This document shows, in pieces, positions 10,553 to 22,899 of a stretch of 64,000 nucleotides of DNA (position 1 is its first letter; every line of letters begins with the position of its first letter). The DNA is taken from assembly GCA_947359465.1 (NCBI GenBank), contig OX375877.1, positions 66,938,698 through 67,002,697 of the forward strand, given 5' to 3'. The DNA comes from Metellina segmentata. Its lineage: Eukaryota > Arthropoda > Arachnida > Araneae > Tetragnathidae. The translations under genes were made by a program, and so were the position numbers. The notes beneath the pieces were generated by a model. That model saw only the letters and a list, made by a program, of their open reading frames with translations, was not told where the DNA came from and made no database searches.

Positions 10553-10677
10553 CGCAGTTGAACCCGATGGCCAAACGTCCGAGGATGAGCATCTCGAAGC
10601 TTCCGCACGCTTTGCTGAAGGTCATGAGAGCAGCACCCGCCATACCCATCAGGTTGTTCAAGAGGAGGCCACCCTTC
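10553..10677 (-). CDS. Glucose transporter (GLUT1/SLC2A-like), exon for helices 3-4
   Basis: The exon encodes KGGLLLNNLMGMAGAALMTF followed by SKACGSFEMLILGRLAIGFN and a final CG. It has an acceptor (GTGTTTCAG) at 10678-10686 and a donor (GTAAGT) at 10547-10552, phase 2 in and phase 1 out. The first base completes the Arg codon begun in exon 27651-27811, rebuilding the RFGR-KGG loop between helices 2 and 3, a hallmark of the sugar transporter family. FEMLILGR-x-IG-x-xCG is characteristic of GLUT1-type proteins of insects and vertebrates. The product moves glucose across the plasma membrane by facilitated diffusion. The exon is clearly GC-richer than the surrounding intron. Confidence 0.93.
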
Positions 10678-10681
10678 CTGA

Positions 10682-13098
10682 AACACAACACAAAATTCGG
10701 ATTACATACTGGAACAGAACTAGAATGTATAAGCATTGGACTAGTAATAATTGATCGAATTAAATTGCACTTCATTAGTATAGTGGGGAATGGACTGGCT
10801 ATGGGAGCAACTGGAAATTTCCAACCGAAACTTTTTGTTCTGCAATGTGTATCTTAGTTAAAAAAAAAGAAGCATTTTCATTGTATTTACAATGACATAG
10901 CTTTACCCTGCCGTACTGTCAGATTTTGGAGAGTTGACACGTGAGGCACGTGGTTTTTGGACGAGTCTATTCGTTAAATCATGGGACAGGTTAAAAACGT
11001 AAACATTGCGTTACAACAATTGGAATCTTTAGCGTGGTTTCTGGCTCCAAGTTTATCGATAGACGCCGGAATTCCAGCAGTGATTACGAGTTGGCGAAAA
11101 AATAATCACATATAGTCACTTTATGCGCAGAAGGTCGTACGTCAGAAACTTTATTTTTTCTTTTATTATAGCTATAAGTGGCCTTTTGTGATTTCCACCT
11201 GGTGGCAAAATGTCGATTATTACCAGCTGATCCAATAAAAGTTACAACCAAATGTGTAGTATAATAGAATCAAATCATAAGGAAAACGATTAGATTTTTT
11301 GCTCTCCTAAAAAAATGCAGATTTTAGACATATGACCTTTTGCACTTTGAGCGACGATACGGCGATTACCATACATGATTTTGAGCATTGCAGCTCTTTC
11401 TCTTCTGAGGTTAACAAAGTTTGTAGAAATGGATTTTCCTCGAGATCGTGTGCCTTCTCACCGGAGTGTGCACAATAGTGTGCACATTAGTCCAAGGGCA
11501 GGAACAACAAACAAGCTTGGTCTTTTTGAGTTGATAGTTGTTAAATTCTGGTATGCAAGAAGTAAGAATACTTAACAGACACTATAACAATATGTTCACT
11601 CAGCCAACTTTCATTAAAGTATGTAGCCATTAGGTACTCTTAAGCACTGCCATTTAACAACCGTTCACTATAAATATAAAATATACAGAAACTTGCTTTC
11701 AGGACTATTACAATGTCGTGCAAAGGAAAGTTCCATTCTATAAAATGGTTTGGAATTTCTCCCTGTCCATTCAAAGAGCTGCTTTGTTATCTTTTCTACA
11801 CAACACATTAAAAATTATTGCTTAAAAGCCTCTGAAGTCGTGTCACCAAAATCGAAAGGCTAGCACAAAGTATCTCTTAACACAGGTTCCAAAGAATTTC
11901 CTCCAAAGTCCATAGCAGACACAAAAGTAATCTTTACGCCAAGTTTGCGATCCTCTTTAGTGCTAAGAGAATATGTGCGTCCCATAAAAGACCATATAAC
12001 CTTTTAATCGATATTTAATTCCCGAATCATTTAATGAACTACTCGAGCGTTAATCGCCGTCGCTTTTCATCCCAAGTACAAGAGAAGTCACTCGGACGGT
12101 GTCGATCCTTATTTCCCCATTAATCACCGCCCCGAAACTTCGGGGCCCAACTTCCCAAGACACGCGTTAAAAGGCGCCATTTTTCAGCGAAGAGAAAAAG
12201 AGACTATTGGCAAGGGCCGGATCCATTTATTAGGAGGTGCCAATACGGGGAATCGCTTGCCAATAAACAGAACCCACCTCCTGTGAAGAAAGATAGTGGA
12301 TGCTTTTCCCATTTTCTCCTTCGATATCGGCCAGGTATTGATGGGCTGGAATCTCTCACAATCGCATTATTCAGTTGGGACTGGAACATTGGTTCCCGAT
12401 CTTTCTATCCTCGGGAGATAATGCTCGGTACACAACCTGATCATTCCGCTGAGAGACGGACACCACACAGTCCAAACGTGAACTTCACCTAACTCATTCT
12501 TGTCGATAACAAGAGAAATAGACGAAGAAAATTCAGAGTCTCAGTGAAAGTAGTTTGATAAAAGTTATCGAAATTCTTCTATTATTAAGTTTTTAGATTA
12601 TATATTGCTGATTGGTATATATCATCTACCTACAAATCTGAAGACCTCCATAAATTCGGAAGATCTTAACTATGTAAAAACTAACTAGCAAGTCACAAAT
12701 GAAAAATGTCTAAAGTAATTAAAATAAAAACAATTAAAAAGGCCAAATAAGGAGACAAATGAACCAAATTGAAAACCAGTTCGAAACAGAAAAAGCATTC
12801 CGGTTTACCCTGCTACTGTTATAATTGCTTGACGGCAATGTTCGAACTTGGCGATACCGACTTGACCTTATTTTACACAAAATACCGCCAAATACATGCA
12901 AACACAAGTAATCGAACAATTTCTTGAGTGTTGTGGAGGTATATGTGAAGGTTTTTCATGAAGAATCGTCAGAAAGACCTGTCGACAATCTACCAACCAC
13001 TGACTACGATGCTTTTCTTTCGTAGCCTGCACGACTTATTGCCGAAAATTCGAAATTAGCCTCACTGAAAACTGTCTAAAAGAAAAGTCCGGAAAATG
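10682..13098. other. Intron, mostly unique sequence
   Basis: No gene or clear repeat is seen. A GC-richer unique island lies at about 12040-12490; it includes a short palindrome (GCCCCGAAACTTCGGGGC at 12129-12146). The short frames on both strands look like chance. Confidence 0.45.
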
Positions 13099-14594
13099 CA
13101 CTCGTGTTCAAAATTAAGAGAATTTGCACATTGTGTTTATTTACACAAAAAGTACAGAACCAAAGGTACTAATTATGCCACCAAAGAAGAATGCAAATAT
13201 TCAGTGTCGAATACATAAGCGTACACGTGCGTGGGGGCGGAACTGTGACCGCAGAGGGGGTGATAAGCGCACGAGGAGTTTTGCGCGATTCGTGTTCTCG
13301 TACACCTCGGCGACATTCGTTGTGTTTCTCGCAAGAGTTGGGTACATTTTATAAGCTATCAGGTAAAATGAGTACCCACAAACGTATGGATAGCGGAATG
13401 AGATGGTGAATCGTCGGTAGATTGGAAGTAGGACAATCGCAAATGCAGATGGCTACAGAGCTCCATGTAATGCCCAGTGTCGTCTGCAATGTGTGGAAAC
13501 AGTTTCAAGATACTGTATCCATATCGAGAAGACCAGGACAAGGTCGTCGTAGAGCCACCACGACTAATAAGGATTGATATTTGGCATTTTCAGCGCGGCG
13601 CCGCAGGACTGCTACAATTTCACAGCTCTCACGTGAGCTGCATGCTGCCATTGGAAATTCCACAGTTTCACGGATGGCTAATGCCCAAAGGCTTCATGAG
13701 AGAGGGCTTTGTGCCAGAATACTTGTTGTTTGCGTTTCGCTCACTTCAGCATACAAGAGAGCGCGTTTAAAATGGTGCAGACAACATTAGTCTTGGATCA
13801 GACTTCAGTCGAGCACCGTGCTCTTCACAGACGAGTCGAGATTCAGCGTGGACACTGATTCTCGACGTACCCTCATCTAGAGAGAGCCTGGGACCCGATA
13901 CCATCCCTACCACAACCGGGAAATAGACCACTATGGTGTTGGAAGAGTCATGATCTGGACAGGCATCTTGTTGAACAGCCGCACAACCCTCCATGTATTT
14001 GACAGAGGGTCTCTGACTGCCATGAAGTATAGAGAGGAGATCTTAGATCCCTATGTTTTTCAAGGGCGCAGTTGGCCTTCGGTTCTTGTTCATGGAGAAC
14101 GCTCGTCCACATCGTGCTCACATGGTCGACGTTTATATGGATAGTGAGAATATTCGGCGTATGGATTGGCCAGCCAAATCGAATGACCTAAACCATATAG
14201 AACATGTCTGGGACTCTCGTGGGAAGGTAATTGCATCTCGCCAACCCCCTCTGAGAGCTGAAAACTGTTGCTGCAGGAGTGGGACCGACTACTACAGAGA
14301 ACCCTCAACTGCCTCGTGTCCAGAAAGCCGTCGCGTTGTGCGAACTGTCTGACTGTGAAAGGGGACCATACCCCATATTAGATTCATTTTCGGTTGGATC
14401 TCGCAAGTTGGATTTGGACATTCCTCCACTGATGAGCTTTACTGACAACCATGCGTGCGTGCCATGACTTTTGTGTGGTACATCTCTTTCTCTGCTAGAA
14501 CTGTATATTTGTACCTAATTTCATTAAAATATGTCCATTAGTTTTTCAGAAATTCGACATAATATGCAAATTCTCTAAATTTTGAACATGAGTG
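13099..14594 (+). mobile_element. Tc1-like transposon, full length but inactive
   Basis: Terminal inverted repeats pair at 13099 (CACTCGTGTTCAAAATTAAG) and at 14594 reading back (CACTCATGTTCAAAATTTAG), continuing as AGAATTTGCA in both. The right flank is TA and the left has drifted to TG. The 1496-bp element has a plus-strand transposase with multiple lesions. Confidence 0.8.
13368..14381 (+). pseudogene. Tc1-like transposase, broken
   Basis: It starts MSTHKRMDSGMRW at 13368, then a stop, then GRLEVGQSQMQMATELHVMP (helix-turn-helix) and GQGRRRATTT. Further pieces are FTDESRFSVDTDSRRT (first Asp), HYGVGRVMIWTGI, a second block where the usual Asp-Asp-Asn is replaced (FMENARPHRAHMVD), and NDLNHIEHVWD (terminal Glu block, with the usual Ser-Pro-Asp-Leu-Asn-Pro altered). 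The frame changes several times and ends near 14381. The order and spacing fit a Tc1 transposase of about 340 residues. Confidence 0.82.
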
Positions 14595-14949
14595 TACATT
14601 ATCTGTTCGGAAGACCTAAAACCAAGAGTTTTCTCTTACGAGCCAGGGAAAAGCTGTGTAATATCGCTTCTTAATGGATTGACACGAATAACCAAGTTTA
14701 AATTCATTTGAAAATTTATCAATCAGTTTTTCCGTCTGGAAGACCAGAGGAAAAGTTAGCAAGCATGCCATATAAACATGGCATGTTAATTTGATAATTT
14801 TCGAGTATGCTTGTCTTGGACATGTTCAAAACATAGCAGGTAATATAAAGTATCTGCAACATTTCCATCATTATCCATAATACCCATAAAATGAATATAA
14901 CTGTTGCTTCTCTAGTTTTGTTTGGAAAATCAGTTGTTTTATTTGGTTA
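14595..14949. other. Intronic spacer
   Basis: No gene is seen. A small perfect hairpin (CATGCCAT facing ATGGCATG) lies near 14765-14786. Confidence 0.4.
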
Positions 14950-15420
14950 CTAGCCACTACGTGGCTAACACGGTGTTGCCCGTGACAATTCCAAAAGTTC
15001 GAAAATGTTGGTTCAAGGGAGAAGAAAGAACTAAAAGAAACTAAGAAATCTCTATATTAAAAACGAATTCCCATTTGGTTTGCGTAGTCTATTGGATAAC
15101 AGCTATAGCGGAGTTGCCCGTGGTGTTGGTTTGCTTCGTAAACCAATTCGTCGTTTCTCCGCAAAATCCAACGGAAGCGGAAAAAATAAATTTAGAATGT
15201 GATCTTTTATCCTGTTGCCATTTCAAAGAAAATAATGATAATAAAGTTTCCATTACATTTATTTAAAAACGTTCTAAATTGAATTTTAAAATTCGGACTT
15301 CGCACAAAAATTGCAAAAAATTCGAACTACCTGTGTGCCAAATCTCATTACTGTAAGTGCCATAGATTCGTCACAACAGTCCCCCCACACGTAAACACTT
15401 CCTTTTATAATAGTAGAAGA
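14950..15420 (-). mobile_element. Helitron-like element, 3' end
   Basis: Read on the minus strand, the element ends in CTAG followed by T. Just inside is a perfect GC-rich hairpin (GCCACGTAGTGGC, 14954-14966 on the plus strand). A short hairpin close to a CTRR end without inverted repeats or target duplication is the known form of a Helitron 3' terminus. The 5' border near 15420 is a guess. The element contains a piece related to the fold-back sequence at 5161-5331. Confidence 0.5.
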
Positions 15421-16055
15421 CATACAAATTTAAAGCATTCAGCTTCATTTTGGGGCATACATGCCAATAATAGAATCATTAGAAGGTTTTGAGCTGGTTA
15501 AATCGATTTTTTGGATTCAGATCTTATAATTTCGAAAGCGTACTCAAGACCATAGCTAAGTCTATATGGGGAATTCTACCAGTGCTAGTCTAAAAAATCT
15601 GAAGTAGCAAAGTGAAGGCATTTATTGTAGCACACAACTATAATATTTACTGCATCTAGAAAAAATTATGAACAGAAACTCAATTCAATACATTTAAGGC
15701 ATGATACTCCACTGGAAATAGGATTCAATACAATTTTAACGGGTGGATAAAATTCACAAGGGCGCTACGCTCACTTGTTCTTTCAGTTTTAATGAAATAT
15801 TTGTTATTGGACACAGCTGTGTGCGGGTTATTCAAAATGTATCTTTTGCAGATGGCTCTTTGACGAATCATACAGCTCTCTGCAAGTGAAAGCAAGGAAA
15901 AGGCAGTTATAATCTTCTCACAGTGCCATAATTTGATAGCTAAAAAATCACTTATCTCGATTTCTACTTTCAAACAGTCTTTTAATGGTTATAAAAATGA
16001 ATTTCAGATTTAGAAATTCAAATAAAATGTAAATTTTAGACAAACGGGTTAAAAT
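15421..16055. other. AT-rich intronic spacer
   Basis: No gene or repeat is recognised before the MITE end and satellite array. Confidence 0.45.
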
Positions 16056-16088
16056 TTAACCCTCTGAGCGTCAGGAGATTTCAGAGTT
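16056..16088 (+). mobile_element. TTAA-type MITE left end leading into the satellite
   Basis: TTAA followed by CCCTCTGAGCGTCAGGAGAT matches the left end of the MITE at 26765 (TTAACCCTTTGTGCGTCACT). It joins the first satellite monomer without a break, suggesting that the monomer is an internal part of this MITE. Confidence 0.55.
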
Positions 16089-19000
16089 GTGTACCATTGC
16101 TTCCCCACTACGCACACACGACTAAATAACCACATCTGTTCAAGTGATCGTACACGAATTAAAACTTAACATTTTTGTTACATTTGTGTACCATTGCTTC
16201 CCCACTACACACACAAGACTAAATAACCACATCTGTTCAAGTGATCGCACACGAATTAAAACTTAAAATTTTTGTTACATTTGTGTACCATTGCTTCCCC
16301 ACTACACACACAAGACTAAATAACCACATCTGTTCAAGTGATCGTACACGAATTAAAACTTAACATTTTTGTTACATTTGTGTACCATTGCTTCCCCACT
16401 ACACACACAAGACTAAATAACCACATCTGTTCAAGTGATCGTACACGAATTAAAACTTAACATTTTTGTTACATTTGTGTACCATTGCTTCCCCACTACA
16501 CACACAAGACTAAATAACCACATCTGTTCAAGTGATCGTACACGAATTAAAACTTAACATTTTTGTTACATTTGTGTACCATTGCTTCCCCACTACACAC
16601 ACAAGACTAAATAACCACATCTGTTCAAGTGATCGTACACGAATTAAAACTTAACATTTTTGTTACATTTGTGTACCATTGCTTCCCCACTACACACACA
16701 AGACTAAATAACCACATCTGTTCAAGTGATCGCACACGAATTAAAACTTAACATTTTTGTTACATTTGTGTACCATTGCTTCCCCACTACACACACAAGA
16801 CTAAATAACCACATCTGTTCAAGTGATCGTACACGAATTAAAACTTAACATTTTTGTTACATTTGTGTACCATTGCTTCCCCACTACACACACAAGACTA
16901 AATAACCACATCTGTTCAAGTGATCGTACACGAATTAAAACTTAACATTTTTGTTACATTTGTGTACCATTGCTTCCCCACTACACACACAAGACTAAAT
17001 AACCACATCTGTTCAAGTGATCGTACACGAATTAAAACTTAACATTTTTGTTACATTTGTGTACCATTGCTTCCCCACTACACACACAAGACTAAATAAC
17101 CACATCTGTTCAAGTGATCGCACACGAATTAAAACTTAAAATTTTTGTTACATTTGTGTACCATTGCTTCCCCACTACACACACAAGACTAAATAACCAC
17201 ATCTGTTCAAGTGATCGTACACGAATTAAAACTTAACATTTTTGTTACATTTGTGTACCATTGCTTCCCCACTACACACACAAGACTAAATAACCACATC
17301 TGTTCAAGTGATCGCACACGAATTAAAACTTAACATTTTTGTTACATTTGTGTACCATTGCTTCCCCACTACACACACAAGACTAAATAACCACATCTGT
17401 TCAAGTGATCGCACACGAATTAAAACGTAACATTTTTGTTACATTTGTGTACCATTGCTTCCCCACTACACACACAAGACTAAATAACCACATCTGTTCA
17501 AGTGATCGTACACGAATTAAAACTTAACATTTTTGTTACATTTGTGTACCATTGCTTCCCCACTACACACACAAGACTAAATAACCACATCCGTTCAAGT
17601 GATCGTACACGAATTAAAACTTAACATTTTTGTTACATTTGTGTACCATTGCTTCCCCACTACACACACAAGACTAAATAACCACATCTGTTCAAGTGAT
17701 CGTACACGAATTAAAACTTAACATTTTTGTTACATTTGTGTACCATTGCTTCCCCACTACACACACAAGACTAAATAACCACATCTGTTCAAGTGATCGC
17801 ACACGAATTAAAACTTAAAATTTTTGTTACATTTGTGTACCATTGCTTCCCCACTACACACACAAGACTAAATAACCACATCTGTTCAAGTGATCGTACA
17901 CGAATTAAAACTTAACATTTTTGTTACATTTGTGTACCATTGCTTCCCCACTACACACACAAGACTAAATAACCACATCTGTTCAAGTGATCGCACACGA
18001 ATTAAAACTTAACATTTTTGTTACATTTGTGTACCATTGCTTCCCCACTACACACACAAGACTAAATAACCACATCTGTTCAAGTGATCGTACACGAATT
18101 AAAACTTAACATTTTTGTTACATTTGTGTACCATTGCTTCCCCACTACACACACAAGACTAAATAACCACATCTGTTCAAGTGATCGTACACGAATTAAA
18201 ACTTAACATTTTTGTTACATTTGTGTACCATTGCTTCCCCACTACACACACAAGACTAAATAACCACATCTGTTCAAGTGATCGTACACGAATTAAAACT
18301 TAACATTTTTGTTACATTTGTGTACCATTGCTTCCCCACTACACACACAAGACTAAATAACCACATCTGTTCAAGTGATCGCACACGAATTAAAACTTAA
18401 AATTTTTGTTACATTTGTGTACCATTGCTTCCCCACTACACACACAAGACTAAATAACCACATCTGTTCAAGTGATCGTACACGAATTAAAACTTAACAT
18501 TTTTGTTACATTTGTGTACCATTGCTTCCCCACTACACACACAAGACTAAATAACCACATCTGTTCAAGTGATCGCACACGAATTAAAACTTAACATTTT
18601 TGTTACATTTGTGTACCATTGCTTCCCCACTACACACACAAGACTAAATAACCACATCTGTTCAAGTGATCGCACACGAATTAAAACGTAACATTTTTGT
18701 TACATTTGTGTACCATTGCTTCCCCACTACACACACAAGACTAAATAACCACATCTGTTCAAGTGATCGTACACGAATTAAAACTTAATATTTTTGTTAC
18801 ATTTGTGTACCATTGCTTCCCCACTACACACACAAGACTAAATAACCACATCTGTTCAAGTGATCGTACACGAATTAAAACTTAAAATTTTTGTTACATT
18901 TGTGTACCATTGCTTCAGCACTACACACACACGACTAAATAACCACATCTGTTCAAGTGATCGCACACGAATTAAAACTTAAAATTTTTGTTACATTTGT

Positions 19001-20253
19001 GTACCATTGCTTCCCCACTACACACACAAGACTAAATAACCACATCTGTTCAAGTGATCGTACACGAATTAAAACTTAACATTTTTGTTACATTTGTGTA
19101 CCATTGCTTCCCCACTACACACACAAGACTAAATAACCACATCTGTTCAAGTGATCGCACACGAATTAAAACTTAACATTTTTGTTACATTTGTGTACCA
19201 TTGCTTCCCCACTACACACACAAGACTAAATAACCACATCTGTTCAAGTGATCGCACACGAATTAAAACGTAACATTTTTGTTACATTTGTGTACCATTG
19301 CTTCCCCACTACACACACAAGACTAAATAACCACATCTGTTCAAGTGATCGTACACGAATTAAAACTTAATATTTTTGTTACATTTGTGTACCATTGCTT
19401 CCCCACTACACACACAAGACTAAATAACCACATCTGTTCAAGTGATCGTACACGAATTAAAACTTAACATTTTTGTTACATTTGTGTACCATTGCTTCCC
19501 CACTACACACACAAGACTAAATAACCACATCTGTTCAAGTGATCGTACACGAATTAAAACTTAACATTTTTGTTACATTTGTGTACCATTACTTCCCCAC
19601 TACACACACAAGACTAAATAACCACATCTGTTCAAGTGATCGCACACGAATTAAAACTTAACATTTTTGTTACATTTGTGTACCATTGCTTCCCCACTAC
19701 ACACACAAGACTAAATAACCACATCTGTTCAAGTGATCGCACACGAATTAAAACGTAACATTTTTGTTACATTTGTGTACCATTGCTTCCCCACTACACA
19801 CACAAGACTAAATAACCACATCTGTTCAAGTGATCGCACACGAATTAAAACTTAAAATTTTTGTTACATTTGTGTACCATTGCTTCCCCACTACACACAC
19901 AAGACTAAATAACCACATCTGTTCAAGTGATCGTACACGAATTAAAACTTAAAATTTTTGTTACATTTGTGTACCATTGCTTCCCCACTACACACACACG
20001 ACTAAATAACCACATCTGTTCAAGTGATCGTACACGAATTAAAACTTAAAATTTTTGTTACATTTGTGTACCATTGCTTCCCCACTACACACACAAGACT
20101 AAATAACCACATCTGTTCAAGTGATCGTACACGAATTAAAACTTAACATTTTTGTTACATTTGTGTACCATTGCTTCCCCACTACACACACAAGACTAAA
20201 TAACCACATCTGTTCAAGTGATCGTACACGAATTAAAACTTACATTTTTGTTA
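16089..20253 (+). repeat. 97-bp satellite array, 43 monomers
   Basis: Each monomer starts at GTGTACCATTGCTTCCCCAC, and the starts are spaced exactly 97 bp apart from 16089 to 20163 (42 intervals, 4074 bp, no indels). The last monomer is slightly shortened and runs into unique DNA at about 20254. Most copies differ only at a few positions: T or C in GATCG(T/C)ACACG, T or G in AAAAC(T/G)TAA, and the last base of CTTAA(C/A/T)ATTT. The first copy and copies 30 and 41 carry an extra ACACG variant. The repeat has no open frame. The array lies inside the intron between the exons at 10553 and 27651. Confidence 0.97.
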
Positions 20254-22169
20254 GGTAAGAGTAAGATAAACATTTCTTTGTTCACCCTATCTATATACGG
20301 GTATTTTATCGGAATTTTCCCTCTCTCTCCCGCTTGTATTGTGGCAACAAAATCAAAAGATTGAACCAAACAGGATTGCAAAGCAAAGATTCTGAGGGGA
20401 AAAACTGATCACAAAGAAATCACGCAAACTTTGGGCCTTTTGGGGGGATTAGTGTGACAAGAATCAAACATTACACCCCGCAAGAGAAAAAGAAACAGAA
20501 AAAAAAAGGATAAAATCATTTCCTTTCCAAATATCCAATACTTTCCCTAAAACCTCGTAATGACGAATAATATTTTCGAAATTCGTTCCAAGAATAAAGC
20601 TGGGTCTTTTTTCCGTTGTGGGGGAGGAGGATGTCGATTTCCCGCGCAGAGGCGTTCGACTTTCGAACGCAAACTCGTTTGCCGTTCGGTTGTTATTAAT
20701 ACAATTTCAGCTTCAGGAACTGGCAACACACCAAATGGGGAAAATCATTCAGGAGTAAAGGGAATATCGCGCAGCTTTGTATGCGAGGAAGGAAACAGCG
20801 TTCATCTCATTTGCAGTGAAGCGCTTTTTCCACCCAAATTTTCACTGGAAAAATGAGTTTTGTACGAAATCATATTTGCCGTTTATAAACAGCTGCACAA
20901 TAACGTGGCATTTTTAAAAACTCAGGCATACTCCTGCTTGAGTTCATTTTGTAGTATTAGGGACGTGAACATGTACGTATAATAAAGAATGAAGACTTGG
21001 TTGGTTTCTAATGAAGGAAGGGGCTGATCTGGACAAGCAAAAAAGACTAGAATTAAGATATTTGTTCAAAAATTCTTTGTTTTTTAAAGAGAGCAGCGGG
21101 AAAAAAAATCTAACACTTTTCTTTTCTTATATAACTGCCTTTTGCAGTCCAAATTTTGATATCTTTCGGAATTAATCAATGAATAGAGGACTCGCGCTTA
21201 TTTCCTTTCGAAGACTTTGTTGAAGAAAGTTAAAATTTAGAACAGACCATCAAAATAAATGGGGCCAACATGAGGGCCATCAAAACAAAAACCATTCGTA
21301 TCGTTGTCAAAAGAGAAATTCATGTCGGAACTGAATTTAAACAGAATATTTAGAATAATCCCTCTAAAATGCAAGCATTGTATTATGTTTGAATTTGCAT
21401 GTGAAGCGTAACGTACAAAAAAAAAAGACGGTCAAAATAACCACAATACAATAATCACACCACGCTATTCTTTGTCGAAAAATAATCAGAAAAGGCTTGT
21501 CCGTTTTTCGATTGGATATGGTATTCCGGGGATATTTGAGAATCCAAAGTTTTATTCTTCCGGCTATTCGAAGTTTCAGCTCTAAAAACACCAAATTATC
21601 CTTTCGGTGTTCCATGGGGTTGGCAGTTCCTGAATTCAATCTGGATGAAAATGAAGCAGCAGTAAGTACGATGTCCGAAATGCTTTATACAATCCACATT
21701 CATTTTTGATAAGAAATCGTATGGTAGACTATTGTACCACCATATACAAATCACATCTGTAATCCTTTGCTATTTGCACTGTTTGGTTGGTTGTTGGATT
21801 GGTTTGAGCGCTTGCAAGCGATCTGTAAATTCAATTTTTAGTGAACGAGTGCAACTGTTACTAGCGTAATTGTAATTGTTATTGTGTCTTGGCTATTACA
21901 TTTACTAAGCACGTGCAAACTATAACCATGGTATGGAATGTAATAAAAAAAGTACATTTGTTCATGCGTGGATCCGTGTACTTCGTAGTTTTGTATCGTC
22001 CTAAGATATTTAATAAACGTATAAAATTTTCTAATTAGCAAGAGTACGTCTTCATGTGTGCAATCGAAAAGCTCATCTACAACCGTTTAGTGCAATCTTA
22101 CTGATACTTCTTACAGTAACTTCTTCATCTTCAAGATGTTATCTATAATGTGGCAGCGGTGGAATGTCG
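20254..22169. other. Intron with a GC-richer unique island at 20.5-20.8 kb
   Basis: No gene is recognised. The portion near 20590-20830 is GC-richer and free of recognised repeats. The open frames there (both strands) have no known protein pattern. Confidence 0.4.
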
Positions 22170-22310
22170 ATATCATGCCAATTGGCTTCATTGGCGCAAG
22201 GGCCATATACGGCCAAGTTGCGCCAAACAACGTCAAGTAATAGACAACATACATACAGAAGGAAAGTTTTACTTATACAGAGAGACGCCGTTATTTGCAA
22301 TGAAGATGAC
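22170..22310 (-). mobile_element. SINE-A tail and body
   Basis: The plus strand has ATTGGCGCAAGGGCCATATA, then GGCCAAGTTGCGCCAAAC and the body motif GGAAAGTTTTACTTATACAG. The tRNA-like head is absent. Confidence 0.65.
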
Positions 22311-22598
22311 TGTTGGAGCGTGTGAGTTCGAACTCGTGATTTATTCTCCACTTTACATTCATTTTCGTGTTTATCGTTTGTGCAGATTTCTCGAGCGAAA
22401 TTGAAACTAACTTTAATCGGAATTGGATTTCTGATTAACCCCCTCCCGATAATTTTCAGAACAGAAGTGTCATTTCAACGGTTGGTGCCATGTAAACATG
22501 TTATAGAATTAAATGTTTTGTTTATATAAGCAGATTTGATTCCAATGTAGCTTCTACATGCACAATTTATCAAAACAGTCCAACCGAACTGTAAATGG

Positions 22599-22890
22599 CA
22601 CTTGGGTCTTTGAATAGAATAGAAGGCGGAGATATTAACGATGCATCGCCATTTAAGAGGCAGTTGATGTGGGTCACTTACAAAGACAGACTTTATAAAC
22701 TTTAAAGGACACTTGGGTCTTTGAATATAATAGAAGGCAGATATATTAACGATGCATCGCCATTTAAGAGACAATTGATGTGGGTCACTTACAAAGACAA
22801 ACTTTAAAGGGCACTTGGGTCTTTGAATAGAATAGAAGGCGGAGATATTAACGATGCATCGCCATTTAAGAGACAACTGATGTGGGTCAC
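22599..22890. repeat. Three-copy tandem repeat, 102-111 bp
   Basis: The unit begins CACTTGGGTCTTTGAATA and ends GATGTGGGTCACT, with starts at 22599, 22710 and 22812. Copies differ by a few bases and one deletion. The minus-strand open frame across it (22475-22876) is produced by the repeat and looks like chance. Confidence 0.85.
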
Positions 22891-22899
22891 TAAAATTCG

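Noticed and set aside
16089..20253. CRISPR-like regular repeat array
   Set aside because: The whole 97-bp unit is repeated with no unique spacers, and the context is a eukaryotic intron; it is a satellite.
22475..22876. 133-codon minus-strand frame with three internal protein repeats
   Set aside because: The protein repeat is simply the translated 102-111-bp DNA tandem repeat; no start context or family.
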